Positions 33,630-42,979 are shown, counted from the stretch's first letter. The stretch: DNA of 64,000 bases from Bryobacteraceae bacterium (GCA_026129905.1 JAHCHE010000036.1:1-64000), one strand, 5' to 3'. Notes: generated by a model not told the origin, from the letters alone. Numbers and translations are program-made.

Positions 33630-35783
33630 TTACGATGCCCCGATCACCTGTTCGGTTTCAACTTCCAAAATTCGCCCGCGGAACGGAACGAACTTTTCTC
33701 CAAAAGCCCGGTATACCCGCACCTGCTCGGAATCGCCGAGCGGCTTGCCGTCGAGGCTGCGGATCACGAACATCGAGGGCTGCGAATAGGTCACGTCGCC
33801 GTATCGTTTCGCGTAGTAGGCCACCAGCGAGGGGCTCTTTATGACGAAGCCGTATTGCGGCAGCAGCGCGTTCTGGTAGCGGTAGTCCGACGAACCGTAA
33901 TTGACGACGATGTCCACGTCGTCGCCGAACCGGGTCTTTTCCACCATCCGGTCGGCGGTGAGAAAGTCGTGGTCCGTCATTTCCATGAGCGCCGTCAACC
34001 GGTGCAGCGGGCTGAGGACTTCGTACGTGTTCTTGATGAACTGGTCGATGGCGTTGAAGCGCCCGCCCTGCGCGAACGCCATCCGGTCTTCCGAACCCGG
34101 CCGCGGCTTGAAATCCTGCGCGCGATCTTTCCAGTAGCGGTGCTTGCCGAAGTAATACACCGGCATTTCGGCGTAGAGAAGGTGATCCAGGATGTAGGTC
34201 GGGTTGTCGGGCTCGGGCCGGTCGCTCTGGTGCGTGTAGATCGGAATGGCGTCGGCGAAGACGAGTTCAAACATCGGAAGGATGATGTCCTTGTCGTCCG
34301 GCCGGCGCCAGCGCGTCTTGTGCGACATCAAACCCTCGAAGTAGTCCGCGTGAGGGACGCCCCACTCGCGTCCTTCCTCGCTGCCGAACAGCCCGACCAC
34401 CCCGCGAAGATAATCGCAGAGTTTCTGCTTGTGTTCGATGTCGTCCGTTCTGGTGGTCGGATGGTCGCGGTCGTGGCATTCGTAGAGGCCGGCGGCGAAG
34501 ACGGTGTCGGAGAAGTACACGTCCGGCGAGAACAACTTGTTGACCGCGGGAACGTTCTGCTCGCGCGAGGCGAGTTCCGCGCTCTTCCTGGAGCAGATGA
34601 GCCAGCACTGGCCTCCGGCCCACACGCCGCCCTGCCGGATCGAGCCATCCTCGTTCTTGATCAGGTAGCTCTCGTCCCAGGAAGGCGCGTCGCGGTACAG
34701 GTCCTGGTAATTGTCGTGCAGCCCGAACAGCCACCCCAGCGCCTTCACGCGGCGCGAGCACGCCGCCAGGCCCGCGTTGCCCCCGATGGGCGGCGCGGCG
34801 GGAAGGATGTCGGGGTGGCGGTTGTCGTAGCCGCGGTTGATCCAGCCGTTCAGCACCAGCATCGCGCGGTCGATGCCCAGGTCGTTGTGGAAGTGCTCGG
34901 CAAGGTCGGCGCATTCCTCGAAGGTGAAATTCAGCTCGACGCGCTCTTTGTCGCTCGGGTTCCAGCGGGTCTTCGGCGCCAGCGGCATGTAGGCAAACGG
35001 CTTGAAATCCGCCGCTCCGAAAAATTTCTCGACGTTCGGATTCTCTTTCGCCTTTTCGGCAAGCGTCTTCAGGAAACCGCGCCGGCGCGCGACCTCGCGG
35101 TACGCTTTGGCGATTTCGACGTAGCCGCCGCGGCCGATCGGCTGAAAGCGCACGGATCTCGCGCTGCGGCGCATGGGAAGCGACATCGATAGCCGGGGCT
35201 TCGGCGAAGACGCGTAGTCGACGGCGATCTCCGCATAGGGGTCGTCCCACCAGAGCAGCAGCCCCGATCCTTCCTTCACCGCGCCGAACATGGCCATCGA
35301 ATAGCCGTCGGTCCGGTAGGCGCCGAAGCGGCGGCTGTACGGCTCGCTTCCTTCGGCCTTGAGCATGACGCCCATGCGGTGGGGAACCGCGTAGTAGCTC
35401 TTGTCGGCCTCCTCGATCGCCAGCGCGCCATCGAGGATGGCGACCTCCTCGACGTCCGGCCCGGGCTCGTAGTCGTATCGGAGTTCGGCCGGGTCCCTGC
35501 TGAGGGTCAGTTGGAATCGCGTCCCCTCCTCGGAAGAGAAGCGGAGCATGTCGCCATCGCGCGCGATGTGTCCAGGCTTGGCCGCCGTTTTCGCGCCGCC
35601 CTTGAGCGTGATGCGCGGCGCCGGCAGCGTCCATGGGACGCCCGTCCGCTTGTCCGTCAGCGTGGCGGAGGCGTCGGGTTCGAGTTGGATGCGCAAGGCC
35701 TCGCTGTCGAGTGTGCGCTGGCGGGCGCCGCACGCCGCCAGGCACAGCAGCGAAGCCGCCGCTAGCGTCGATGTTCGTTTCAT
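33630..35783 (-). CDS. DUF5696-like putative glycoside hydrolase lipoprotein
   Basis: Large exported protein of 717 residues. A signal with lipobox-like LLCLAACG precedes an N-terminal beta domain (to about residue 240), a probable TIM barrel (about 260-600; INRGYDNRHPDILPAAPPIGG, FGLHDNYQDLYRDAP, HADYFEGL) and a C-terminal beta domain. The architecture resembles DUF5696 and GH101/GH129-like endo-alpha-N-acetylgalactosaminidase relatives; this is a fold-level guess. The ATG at 35783 gives the best lipoprotein signal. It is overlapped by an inverted repeat, ATGGTCC / GGACCAT. The gene is convergent with the sulfatase-like gene 11 bases away and divergent from the TetR gene. Confidence 0.65.
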   Translation of the reverse strand: MKRTSTLAAASLLCLAACGARQRTLDSEALRIQLEPDASATLTDKRTGVPWTLPAPRITLKGGAKTAAKPGHIARDGDMLRFSSEEGTRFQLTLSRDPAELRYDYEPGPDVEEVAILDGALAIEEADKSYYAVPHRMGVMLKAEGSEPYSRRFGAYRTDGYSMAMFGAVKEGSGLLLWWDDPYAEIAVDYASSPKPRLSMSLPMRRSARSVRFQPIGRGGYVEIAKAYREVARRRGFLKTLAEKAKENPNVEKFFGAADFKPFAYMPLAPKTRWNPSDKERVELNFTFEECADLAEHFHNDLGIDRAMLVLNGWINRGYDNRHPDILPAAPPIGGNAGLAACSRRVKALGWLFGLHDNYQDLYRDAPSWDESYLIKNEDGSIRQGGVWAGGQCWLICSRKSAELASREQNVPAVNKLFSPDVYFSDTVFAAGLYECHDRDHPTTRTDDIEHKQKLCDYLRGVVGLFGSEEGREWGVPHADYFEGLMSHKTRWRRPDDKDIILPMFELVFADAIPIYTHQSDRPEPDNPTYILDHLLYAEMPVYYFGKHRYWKDRAQDFKPRPGSEDRMAFAQGGRFNAIDQFIKNTYEVLSPLHRLTALMEMTDHDFLTADRMVEKTRFGDDVDIVVNYGSSDYRYQNALLPQYGFVIKSPSLVAYYAKRYGDVTYSQPSMFVIRSLDGKPLGDSEQVRVYRAFGEKFVPFRGRILEVETEQVIGAS

Positions 35784-35837
35784 GGTCCTTTGCAACCGGG
35801 ACCATTTTATCTTTTGCGGCCGGACGGCAGAGGCCTC

Positions 35838-35865
35838 TTGACAGCCTTCAGGTAAAACGTATAAT
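35838..35865 (+). promoter_or_regulatory. Strong sigma70 promoter of the TetR/exporter operon with candidate operator
   Basis: TTGACA (35838-35843), 16 bases, TATAAT (35860-35865): both hexamers are perfect. The start codon is 12 bases beyond the -10, so the leader would be only about six bases and there is no Shine-Dalgarno. AAACGTAT occurs at 35855-35862 and again at 35872-35879, overlapping the -10 and the ATG. This is a good candidate site for autorepression by the TetR protein. Confidence 0.75.
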
Positions 35866-35877
35866 TAAATCAAACGT

Positions 35878-36516
35878 ATGACTAACACGAAGGAGCGCAT
35901 ACTTGACGCGGCCGAGCGGCTGATCGCCGGCCACGGCATCGGCGCGACCTCGCTGCGCTCCGTGATCGCCGCGGCGAACGTCAATCTCGCCGCGGTCCAC
36001 TACCATTTTGGATCCAAGGAGGCGCTGATCGGAGAAGTCGTCCGCCGGCGGATCGGCCCTCTGAACCGGGAACGCCTCGCGCTGCTCGACCGGCTGGAAC
36101 GCGAGGCCGGCCGGAAGGGACCTTCTTTGGAACAGATCGTGGAGGCGTTCGTCGCCCCCATTGTGCGCCTGCGCAACGATCCGGACCACGGCGACACGTT
36201 CACCACCCTGATCGGCCGATTGCTGGCCGATCCGGCGTATTTCTCGCAATGGATCGTCCCCGCCGAGATGGCCGGGTTGCGCGACCGCTTCATAGGCGCG
36301 ATGGAGCGGGCGCTGCCCGGGCTGCCGAAGGAGGAGTTGCTGTGGCGGCTGATGTTCAGCATCGGCGCGATGGCGCACATGATGCGGATCTGGGACGTCA
36401 TGCCCGCAATCAGCGGCGGCGCGTGCGGCGTCACGGACGTCGAGACGAACACGCGGCGCCTGGTTGCCTTCATCGCCGCCGGCCTGCGGGCATCCGCAAA
36501 GGGAGGGCGCAAGTGA
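35878..36516 (+). CDS. TetR-family repressor (CecR-like) of the exporter operon
   Basis: Regulator of 212 residues. The N-terminal helix-turn-helix is clear (ERILDAAERLIAGHGIGATSLRSVIAAANVN ... VHYHFGSKEALI). The C-terminal ligand domain has an LIGRLLADP segment. It is the first gene of a series joined by stop/start overlaps to an outer-membrane factor, adaptor, two ATPases and a permease, with a second permease close behind. This parallels E. coli cecR-ybhGFSR, so it probably represses the exporter until an effector binds. Confidence 0.88.
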   Translation: MTNTKERILDAAERLIAGHGIGATSLRSVIAAANVNLAAVHYHFGSKEALIGEVVRRRIGPLNRERLALLDRLEREAGRKGPSLEQIVEAFVAPIVRLRNDPDHGDTFTTLIGRLLADPAYFSQWIVPAEMAGLRDRFIGAMERALPGLPKEELLWRLMFSIGAMAHMMRIWDVMPAISGGACGVTDVETNTRRLVAFIAAGLRASAKGGRK

Positions 36517-37868
36517 GACGCAACATCATGGTTGGGTTGGCGCCACTGGCATTGGGGATGGCCGCGCTGAGCGGCGCGGCGGGCGCGCAATCGCTGCCGC
36601 TCACGATGAAGCAGGCGGTTGACCTGGCGCTGGAGCCGGAAGGAAGCGTCCGGCTGCAAATGGCGATCGAGGCGATCGAGCAGGCCCGGAGCCGTTCCGG
36701 ACAGGCGCGCGCGGCGCTTCTGCCGCAGGTGGACGCCGCGGTGACGCGCGACAACCGGACGGTGAACCTGCGCGCCTTCGGCGTCAATTTCGACATACCG
36801 GGCACGCCGTTTCAGACGCCCGGCCTGGTCGGTCCCTTCCCCGTATTCGACGCGCGGGCCAGCGGATCGCAATCGGTCTTCAACTTCAGCTCGATTCGCC
36901 GCTACCAGGCCTCTCGCGGCGGCGTGCGGACGGCGCGCGAGGAAAGCGACGCCACGCGGGACCAGGTGGCGGCGCAGGTGGCGAAAGCTTACCTGGCGGC
37001 GCTGCGGGCCCAAGCGCGGATCGAGGCCTCTCAGGCGAATGTCCGGCTGGCCGAGGAACTGCTCAACCTCGCGAAGAACCAGAGGGACGCCGGCACGGGC
37101 ACGGGCATGGACGTGACGCGGGCGATGGTCCAGCTTGCCAACGAGCGGCAGGTCCTGCTGGTGGCCGAGAACGAGCGCACGCGCGCGCACCTGGAGTTGA
37201 AGCGGGCCATGGATATGAGGCTCGATACGCCGCTCGAACTTACCGAACGGCTGGAGTACCACGCGGTGGATCCGATGGAGCCGGAGGCGGCGATTCGGCA
37301 GGCGCTTGAAGCGCGTCCGGACTGGAAAGCGCAGCGGCAACGCGAGCAGACCGCCGGGCTCAACTACAGCGCGTCGAAATGGGAGCGGCTGCCGTCGGTG
37401 GCGGCGTTCGGCAACTACGGCGCCATCGGCTCGGGGATCGACAACAGCTTCCCGACCCGAACATACGGCTTGCGGTTGCAAGTTCCGGTGTTCGACGGCG
37501 GGCGCCTGGACGCGCAGCGCGCGGAGGCGGCGTCGCTGCGGCGGCAGGAAAGCATCCGCACGGCCGATCTGAAGCTGCGGATCGAGCTGGAGACGCGGCT
37601 GGCGCTCGACGCTTTGCGTTCGGCGCGCGAGCAGGCCGAGGTGGCCGCGGAGGGCCTCGAGCTGGCCGAGGAGGAACTGGGGCGCGCCGAGCGAAGGTTC
37701 TCCGCCGGCGTCGCCCCCGGCATCGAAATCACCGATGCCCAGAACCGGTTGGCGCGGGCGAGAGAAAACCGCATCGCGGCGCTGTTCAATTACGAGAGCG
37801 CCCGCCTGGACCTGGGACAGGCCCTGGGCAATATCCGGCAGACGATTCAACAGGCGGCACGACAATGA
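36513..37868 (+). CDS. TolC-like outer-membrane efflux protein
   Basis: Outer-membrane factor of 451 residues. A signal peptide (to about residue 23, AGAQS) is followed by two OEP repeats rich in long helices: LRAQARIEASQANVRLAEELL and AREQAEVAAEGLELAEEELGRAERRF. It forms the exit duct for the tripartite exporter. The GTG start at 36513 overlaps the TetR stop as GTGA; its stop overlaps the adaptor ATG. Confidence 0.87.
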   Translation: MRRNIMVGLAPLALGMAALSGAAGAQSLPLTMKQAVDLALEPEGSVRLQMAIEAIEQARSRSGQARAALLPQVDAAVTRDNRTVNLRAFGVNFDIPGTPFQTPGLVGPFPVFDARASGSQSVFNFSSIRRYQASRGGVRTAREESDATRDQVAAQVAKAYLAALRAQARIEASQANVRLAEELLNLAKNQRDAGTGTGMDVTRAMVQLANERQVLLVAENERTRAHLELKRAMDMRLDTPLELTERLEYHAVDPMEPEAAIRQALEARPDWKAQRQREQTAGLNYSASKWERLPSVAAFGNYGAIGSGIDNSFPTRTYGLRLQVPVFDGGRLDAQRAEAASLRRQESIRTADLKLRIELETRLALDALRSAREQAEVAAEGLELAEEELGRAERRFSAGVAPGIEITDAQNRLARARENRIAALFNYESARLDLGQALGNIRQTIQQAARQ

Positions 37869-39049
37869 CAAAGAAAGTTCTGATCCCGGTTGCGCTGGCG
37901 GTTGTCGCGGCATCCGTAGCGGTGGCGACGCGGACGAAATGGTGGGGCAAGCCCGACGACCAGGCGATCCGCATCTCAGGCAACATCGAGATGACCGAGG
38001 TGAGAATCTCGTTCAAGATCTCGGGCAAGCTGGTGGAGCGAACGGTGGACGAGGGCGAAGTCGCGCAGAAGGGCGACGTGGTCGCGCGTCTCGATCGGGA
38101 CCAATTGCTGCATCAGCGGGACCAGGCGCAGGCGGCGCTCGCGGCCGCGCAGTCGCAGTTGACGCAACTGACGACAGCCATCGAGTACCAGCGAGCCACG
38201 TTGGAAGGGCAGATCGCGCAGAGCCAGGCGCAGCTCGAGGCCTCGCAAGCCCAGCTTGCCGAACTCGAGAGGGGCTCGCGGCCGGCCGAGATCGAGCAGG
38301 CCCGTGCCCGCTTCGCCGAAGCCGAGAGTGAACGGCAGCGGGCGACCGCCGACTGGGAGCGCGCGCAGCCTCTGTACAAGGCCGACGACATCTCCAAGGC
38401 CCAGTACGATCAGTTCCGAGCTCGCTTCGAGGCGGCCACGGCCCAGGCCCGGCAGGCTCGCGAACTGCTCCAACTGGTGGAGGAAGGTCCGCGCAAGGAG
38501 CGCATTGAAGCCGGCCGGGCGCAGGCGTCCCAGGCGCGGGCCGCGCTGGAACTGGCCCGGGCGCAACGGTTGGAGCTGAAACGGCGGGAGCAGGAGATGG
38601 CCGCGCGGCGAGCCGACATCGATCGCGCAAAGGCCCAGCTTGCGCTGGTGGAATCGCAGCTCAACGATACCGTCGCCATCGCGCCGGTCGGCGGCGTCGT
38701 GCTCTCCAAGTCGGCCGAGGTGGGCGAAGTGCTGGCCGCGGGAACAACCGTGGTCACCATCGGCGACCTCGAGCGGCCGTGGCTGCGCGGTTACATCAAC
38801 GAACGGGACCTGGGCCGGGTGAAGATCGGCGACCGGGTGAACGTGCGCACCGACTCGTTTCCGGGCAAGGTCTACCCGGGCCGGATTTCGTTCATCGCCT
38901 CGCAGGCCGAATTCACGCCGAAGCAGATCCAGACCGAGGAGGAGCGCGTCAAGCTCGTCTACCGGATCAAGGTGGACGTCGAGAACCCGAACCAGGAGTT
39001 GAAGCTGAACATGCCCGCCGACGCGGAGATCGTGAGCGCCGGGCAGTGA
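37865..39049 (+). CDS. HlyD/YbhG-like membrane fusion protein
   Basis: Periplasmic adaptor of 394 residues with an N-terminal membrane anchor (VLIPVALAVVAASVAVAT). The split lipoyl half-motifs (ISGKLVERTVDEGEVAQKGD and the APVGGVVLSKSAEVGEVLAAG region) flank an unusually long coiled-coil hairpin (about residues 75-265, rich in Gln, Ala and Glu). It ends with beta-barrel and membrane-proximal domains. It links the ABC transporter to the outer-membrane factor. Overlaps on both sides are four bases (ATGA, GTGA). Confidence 0.9.
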   Translation: MTKKVLIPVALAVVAASVAVATRTKWWGKPDDQAIRISGNIEMTEVRISFKISGKLVERTVDEGEVAQKGDVVARLDRDQLLHQRDQAQAALAAAQSQLTQLTTAIEYQRATLEGQIAQSQAQLEASQAQLAELERGSRPAEIEQARARFAEAESERQRATADWERAQPLYKADDISKAQYDQFRARFEAATAQARQARELLQLVEEGPRKERIEAGRAQASQARAALELARAQRLELKRREQEMAARRADIDRAKAQLALVESQLNDTVAIAPVGGVVLSKSAEVGEVLAAGTTVVTIGDLERPWLRGYINERDLGRVKIGDRVNVRTDSFPGKVYPGRISFIASQAEFTPKQIQTEEERVKLVYRIKVDVENPNQELKLNMPADAEIVSAGQ

Positions 39050-39831
39050 TTGCGATGCGCGAGCTTACGAAACGGTTCGGCGAACTTACCGCCGTCGACG
39101 GGTTGTCGCTCGAAGTGGAGAAGGGCGAGGTGTTCGGGCTCGTGGGGCCCGATGGCGCGGGAAAAACGACCACCTTGCGGATGCTGAGCGGACTCGTGGC
39201 GCCGACCTCGGGCGAAGCGCGGGTGGCCGGCTTCGACGCCGCTTCGCATGCGGAGCAGGTGAAGGACCGCATTGGCTACATGGCGCAGCGCTTCGGCCTC
39301 TACGGCGACCTCAGCGTCGAGGAGAACATGCGGTTCTACGCCGACCTCTTCGGCATCTCCGCGGCAGAACGGGAGCGGATGTCGCCGGAACTGCTCCGCA
39401 TGACCCGGATGGATCCGTTCCGTAAGCGCCTGGCCGGCCGCCTCTCCGGCGGGATGAAACAGAAGCTGGCGCTGATGTGCACCCTGCTGCACCGGCCGGA
39501 AGTGCTCCTGTTGGACGAGCCCACCAACGGCGTCGATCCCGTGTCGCGGCGGGACTTCTGGGTGATACTCGACCAGCTTGTCGCGGAAGGAATCACCATC
39601 TTCCTTACCACCGCTTACCTGGACGAGGCCGAGCGCTGCCATCGCGTCGGCCTGATGTATCGCGGCCGACTGGTGCGATGCGCGCCGCCGGCCGAGTTGA
39701 AGCGCCAGTTTCGCGACGGCGGCTATCGCGTGCGGCGGGTGGGCCAAAGGGAGGCGGCGACGCCCGAACAGCCGACGCTGGAGGACGCATTCATCGCCTT
39801 CATTCAGGAGCAGGAGCAGCGCGCGCAATGA
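39046..39831 (+). CDS. ABC exporter ATPase 1 (YbhF N-terminal-half-like)
   Basis: ATPase of 261 residues. Walker A GPDGAGKTT, Q-loop in MAQRFGLYGDLSVEENM, signature LSGGMKQKLAL, Walker B VLLLDEPTNGVD and a switch histidine replaced by alanine in TTAYLDEAERC are visible. The degenerate switch suggests a non-canonical site in a heterodimer with ATPase 2. In E. coli the two are fused as YbhF. The GTG start overlaps the adaptor stop; an in-frame ATG lies at 39055. Confidence 0.88.
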   Translation: MIAMRELTKRFGELTAVDGLSLEVEKGEVFGLVGPDGAGKTTTLRMLSGLVAPTSGEARVAGFDAASHAEQVKDRIGYMAQRFGLYGDLSVEENMRFYADLFGISAAERERMSPELLRMTRMDPFRKRLAGRLSGGMKQKLALMCTLLHRPEVLLLDEPTNGVDPVSRRDFWVILDQLVAEGITIFLTTAYLDEAERCHRVGLMYRGRLVRCAPPAELKRQFRDGGYRVRRVGQREAATPEQPTLEDAFIAFIQEQEQRAQ

Positions 39832-40577
39832 ACTCCGGAGAACCGGCTGTAGCGATCGACAACCTGGTGAAGCGGTTCGGCGATTTCGTGGCCGTGGACC
39901 ACGTCTTCTGCCGGGTGGATCGGGGCGAGATCTTCGGCTTTCTGGGGCCGAACGGAGCGGGAAAATCGACGACGATCCGAATCCTCTGCGGGCTGCTGAC
40001 GCCAACCGAGGGCGAGGCCCGGGTTGACGGTCTGGACGTCGGGCGCGAGCCGGAGAAGGTGCGGCAGCGGATCGGCTACATGTCGCAGAAGTTCTCGTTG
40101 TACGACGATCTCACGGTGGAAGAGAACATCGACTTTTTCAGCGGCGTCTACGGCGTGCCGGCGGACAAGGCGGCCGGGCGGAAGGACTACGCGTTGCGCA
40201 TCTCGGGCCTCGAGGCGCGGCGCCGCACGATGACCCGCCTGCTGCCGGGTGGCTGGAAACAACGGCTGGCGCTCGGCTGCGCGGTGCTCCATGAACCGCC
40301 GATTCTATTCCTGGACGAGCCCACCTCCGGCGTGGACCCCATCGCGCGGCGCGGCTTCTGGGACCTTATCTACGAGTTCGCGGCCGGTGGGCAGACCGTT
40401 TTCGTCACCACCCACTACATGCAAGAAGCCGAATACTGCCACCGGCTCGCGCTGATGAACCAGGGGCGCATCATCGCGCTGGGGCCGCCCAACGATTTGA
40501 AACGAGAGCGCGGGCTGGGCTCGATGGAGGAGGTCTTTGTCGCGGCGATTGAAGCGGAGGAGGCGCGGGACCAATGA
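39828..40577 (+). CDS. ABC exporter ATPase 2 (YbhF C-terminal-half-like)
   Basis: ATPase of 249 residues. Walker A GPNGAGKST, MSQKFSLYDDLTVEENI, Walker B ILFLDEPTSGVD and a normal switch histidine in TTHYMQEAEYC are visible. The signature is LPGGWKQRLAL instead of LSGGQ, a known variation in this family. It complements the partner with a degenerate switch, so one composite site may be weak. It overlaps its neighbours by ATGA on both sides. Confidence 0.88.
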   Translation: MNSGEPAVAIDNLVKRFGDFVAVDHVFCRVDRGEIFGFLGPNGAGKSTTIRILCGLLTPTEGEARVDGLDVGREPEKVRQRIGYMSQKFSLYDDLTVEENIDFFSGVYGVPADKAAGRKDYALRISGLEARRRTMTRLLPGGWKQRLALGCAVLHEPPILFLDEPTSGVDPIARRGFWDLIYEFAAGGQTVFVTTHYMQEAEYCHRLALMNQGRIIALGPPNDLKRERGLGSMEEVFVAAIEAEEARDQ

Positions 40578-41707
40578 GCGGACGGAGGACGCTCGCCGTG
40601 GCGCGGAAGGAGATCCTTCACATCGCGCGGGACCCGCGCAGCCTGGCGATGGCGCTCGCCATGCCGCTGGGGCTGCTGCTGTTGTTCGGCTACGCCGTGT
40701 CGCTGGACGTCGATCGCATTCCGACGCTGGTCTACGACGCGGACCGGACGCCGCAGAGCCGGGAGCTGATCGAGGCTTTCCACGGCTCCCGGTATTTCGA
40801 GTTCCATGGCTACGCCGACGGATACCGGCCAATCGAGGAGCGGATCGACAGCGCGGAGATCCTGATGGGGCTCGTCATTCCGCCGGACTATACCCGCAAG
40901 CTGCTGGCCGGCCAGGCGGCGGACGTGCAGGTGTTGCTGGACGGCAGCGACTCCAACACCGCCGGCATCGCGCTCGGGTACGTCAACGCGGTGCTGGCCG
41001 CGCACAGCCTGAACGTCCGGGCCGAGGCGCAGCGGCGGAAACTGGGGCGCGAAATCAAGCCGCCGGCCGAAGCGCAACTGCGGGTCTGGTACAACAGCGA
41101 ACTCAAGTCGAGGAACTACATCGTGCCGGGGCTGATCGCGGTGATCCTGATGATCATCGCGTCGCTGCTGACCTCGCTGACGATTGCGCGCGAGTGGGAG
41201 ATGGGAACGATGGAGCAGGTCCTGTCGACGCCGTTGCGGCCGGCCGAAATGGCGCTCGGGAAGATGGCGGCGTACTTCCTGATCGGCGCCGCGGACACGG
41301 TGACCGCAATCGTGGCGGGCGTCTGGTTCTTCGACGTGCCGCTGCGCGGGAGCGTGCTGCTGCTGGCGGCGTCCTGCGGCGTGTTCCTGGTGGGCGCGCT
41401 GTTCTGGGGGATCTTCATTTCGGCGGCCGCGCGGTCCCAGTTGCTGGCGTACCAAGCGGGCGTGATCTCGTCGTTCCTGCCGGCGTTTCTGCTGTCGGGG
41501 TTCATCTACGCCATCGAAAACATGCCGCGCCCGATCCAGGCGGTCACCCACCTGGTACCCGCCCGCTACTTCATCGAGATCGGACGGGGCATCTTCCTTA
41601 AGGGCGTCGGCCTGGAGACCTTCGGGCTGGAACTGGCGCTGCTGTGCGTCTTCGCCGTCGTGGTGTTCTTCGCCGCAACCCGGAAGTTGAAGCGGAAGGT
41701 GGCCTGA
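40574..41707 (+). CDS. ABC-2 type permease 1 (YbhS/YbhR-like)
   Basis: Permease of 377 residues: one N-terminal helix (LAMALAMPLGLLLLFGYAVS), a large periplasmic domain (VYDADRT ... YNSELKSRNYIVPGL) and five C-terminal helices. TLTIAREWEMGTMEQVLSTPL is the conserved coupling-helix motif. It works as a heterodimer with the next permease. Confidence 0.88.
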   Translation: MSGRRTLAVARKEILHIARDPRSLAMALAMPLGLLLLFGYAVSLDVDRIPTLVYDADRTPQSRELIEAFHGSRYFEFHGYADGYRPIEERIDSAEILMGLVIPPDYTRKLLAGQAADVQVLLDGSDSNTAGIALGYVNAVLAAHSLNVRAEAQRRKLGREIKPPAEAQLRVWYNSELKSRNYIVPGLIAVILMIIASLLTSLTIAREWEMGTMEQVLSTPLRPAEMALGKMAAYFLIGAADTVTAIVAGVWFFDVPLRGSVLLLAASCGVFLVGALFWGIFISAAARSQLLAYQAGVISSFLPAFLLSGFIYAIENMPRPIQAVTHLVPARYFIEIGRGIFLKGVGLETFGLELALLCVFAVVVFFAATRKLKRKVA

Positions 41708-41719
41708 AGGGAGCGTGGA

Positions 41720-42886
41720 ATGAGTTGGCGGCGGATTCGTGAAATCATTCGCAAGGAACTGCGCCAGACGCTGCGGGAACCGCGCATGCGCGTCTTCCTG
41801 TTTGTGCCGCCCCTGGTGCAGTTGCTGATCTTCGGCTACGCCGTCAATTTGGACGTCGAGGATTCACGCGTGGCGTGGGTTGACCAGGACCGGACCGGGG
41901 CGAGCCGGGACCTCCGCGCCGAACTCGACGGATCGCCCTACATCCGGATCACGCACACGCCCTCGACCCCCGCCGAAGCGCAGCGGCTGCTGGACCGGGG
42001 AGAAGTCTCCGCCGTCGTCGCGGTGCTGCCCGGCTTCGCGCGCACGATCGACCGCGGCGACACGGCGCCCGTCCAGGTCCTTGTCGATGGCTCCAACTCG
42101 AACACGGCGAGCGTCGTTTCCTCGTACGTGACCCGGGTCGTCGCCAACTTCTCGGCCGCCAGAATGCTCGAGCGGCAGCGCTCCCTCCAGATGGCGCTAC
42201 TGGCCGCCGCCGGCGTGGATGGTCCGCGCTATGCCGCCCTGCCGTCGCTCAACGCGAACGTGCGCGTCTGGTTCAACCCCGATCTGAAGAGCCGCAACTA
42301 CTTCGTTCCGGGCGTGGTGGTGAACATCATCACGCTGGTCACGCTGATGTTGACGGCAATGGCCATCGTGCGGGAGAAGGAAATCGGCACGATGGAGCAA
42401 TTGATGGTGACGCCCGTCCGGCCCATCGAGCTGATGCTGGGCAAGACGCTTCCCTTCGCGGCCGTGGGGCTGGCGCAGTTGTTCCTGATCACCGGGGCGG
42501 CGCTGCTGGTGTTTCGGGTCCCGCTGCGGGGCAGCCCGCTGCTGCTGGTTGTTTGCGCCGCGCTTTACCTGATGACGACGCTCGGCGCGGGCCTGTTCAT
42601 GTCCACCATTTCGCGCACCCAGCAGCAGGCGCTGATGGGGTCGTTCTTCTTCTTTATGCCGGCCTTCATGCTAAGCGGCTTCGCCTTTCCCATCCGCAAC
42701 ATGCCGCTGCCGATTCAATACCTCACCTACGTCAATCCAGTCCGATATTTCATGGAAGTTGTCCGCGGCCTTTTTCTCAAGGGCGTGGGCGTGGAGACGC
42801 TGTGGCCGCAGATGCTGTCGATGGCCGTCTTCGGCGCCGCCGTGCTGGCCGTGAGCGCGCTACGGTTCCACAAGCGGTTGGATTAA
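41720..42886 (+). CDS. ABC-2 type permease 2 (YbhR/YbhS-like)
   Basis: Permease of 388 residues with the same topology as its neighbour: VQLLIFGYAVNLDVED, NPDLKSRNYFVPGV and AIVREKEIGTMEQLMVTPV. It begins 12 bases after permease 1, with a ribosome-site-like GGAG just upstream, and is the last gene of the exporter operon before a hairpin terminator. Confidence 0.88.
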   Translation: MSWRRIREIIRKELRQTLREPRMRVFLFVPPLVQLLIFGYAVNLDVEDSRVAWVDQDRTGASRDLRAELDGSPYIRITHTPSTPAEAQRLLDRGEVSAVVAVLPGFARTIDRGDTAPVQVLVDGSNSNTASVVSSYVTRVVANFSAARMLERQRSLQMALLAAAGVDGPRYAALPSLNANVRVWFNPDLKSRNYFVPGVVVNIITLVTLMLTAMAIVREKEIGTMEQLMVTPVRPIELMLGKTLPFAAVGLAQLFLITGAALLVFRVPLRGSPLLLVVCAALYLMTTLGAGLFMSTISRTQQQALMGSFFFFMPAFMLSGFAFPIRNMPLPIQYLTYVNPVRYFMEVVRGLFLKGVGVETLWPQMLSMAVFGAAVLAVSALRFHKRLD

Positions 42887-42953
42887 AAGCGCTAAGGTCC
42901 TCGCGCGGCGTCCGGCGACCCGCCGAGCGAGGTGAGCAGCCGCTGAAGCAATG

Positions 42954-42962
42954 TGATATCAT
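42954..42962 (+). promoter_or_regulatory. Candidate extended -10 for the TonB receptor
   Basis: TGATATCAT fits TGn plus TATCAT; no good -35 is present. It lies just upstream of a terminator-like hairpin, so transcripts from it would pass through that hairpin before the GTG at 43020. TGTGATATCA here also occurs in the palindrome before the esterase gene at 60.66 kb. Confidence 0.3.
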
Positions 42963-42979
42963 CCGGCTGGCGGGAGTGC

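Noticed and set aside
33855-35192. A 445-codon plus-strand open frame
   Set aside because: It lies entirely opposite the DUF5696-like gene and shows only Val/Arg-rich low-complexity sequence without motifs.
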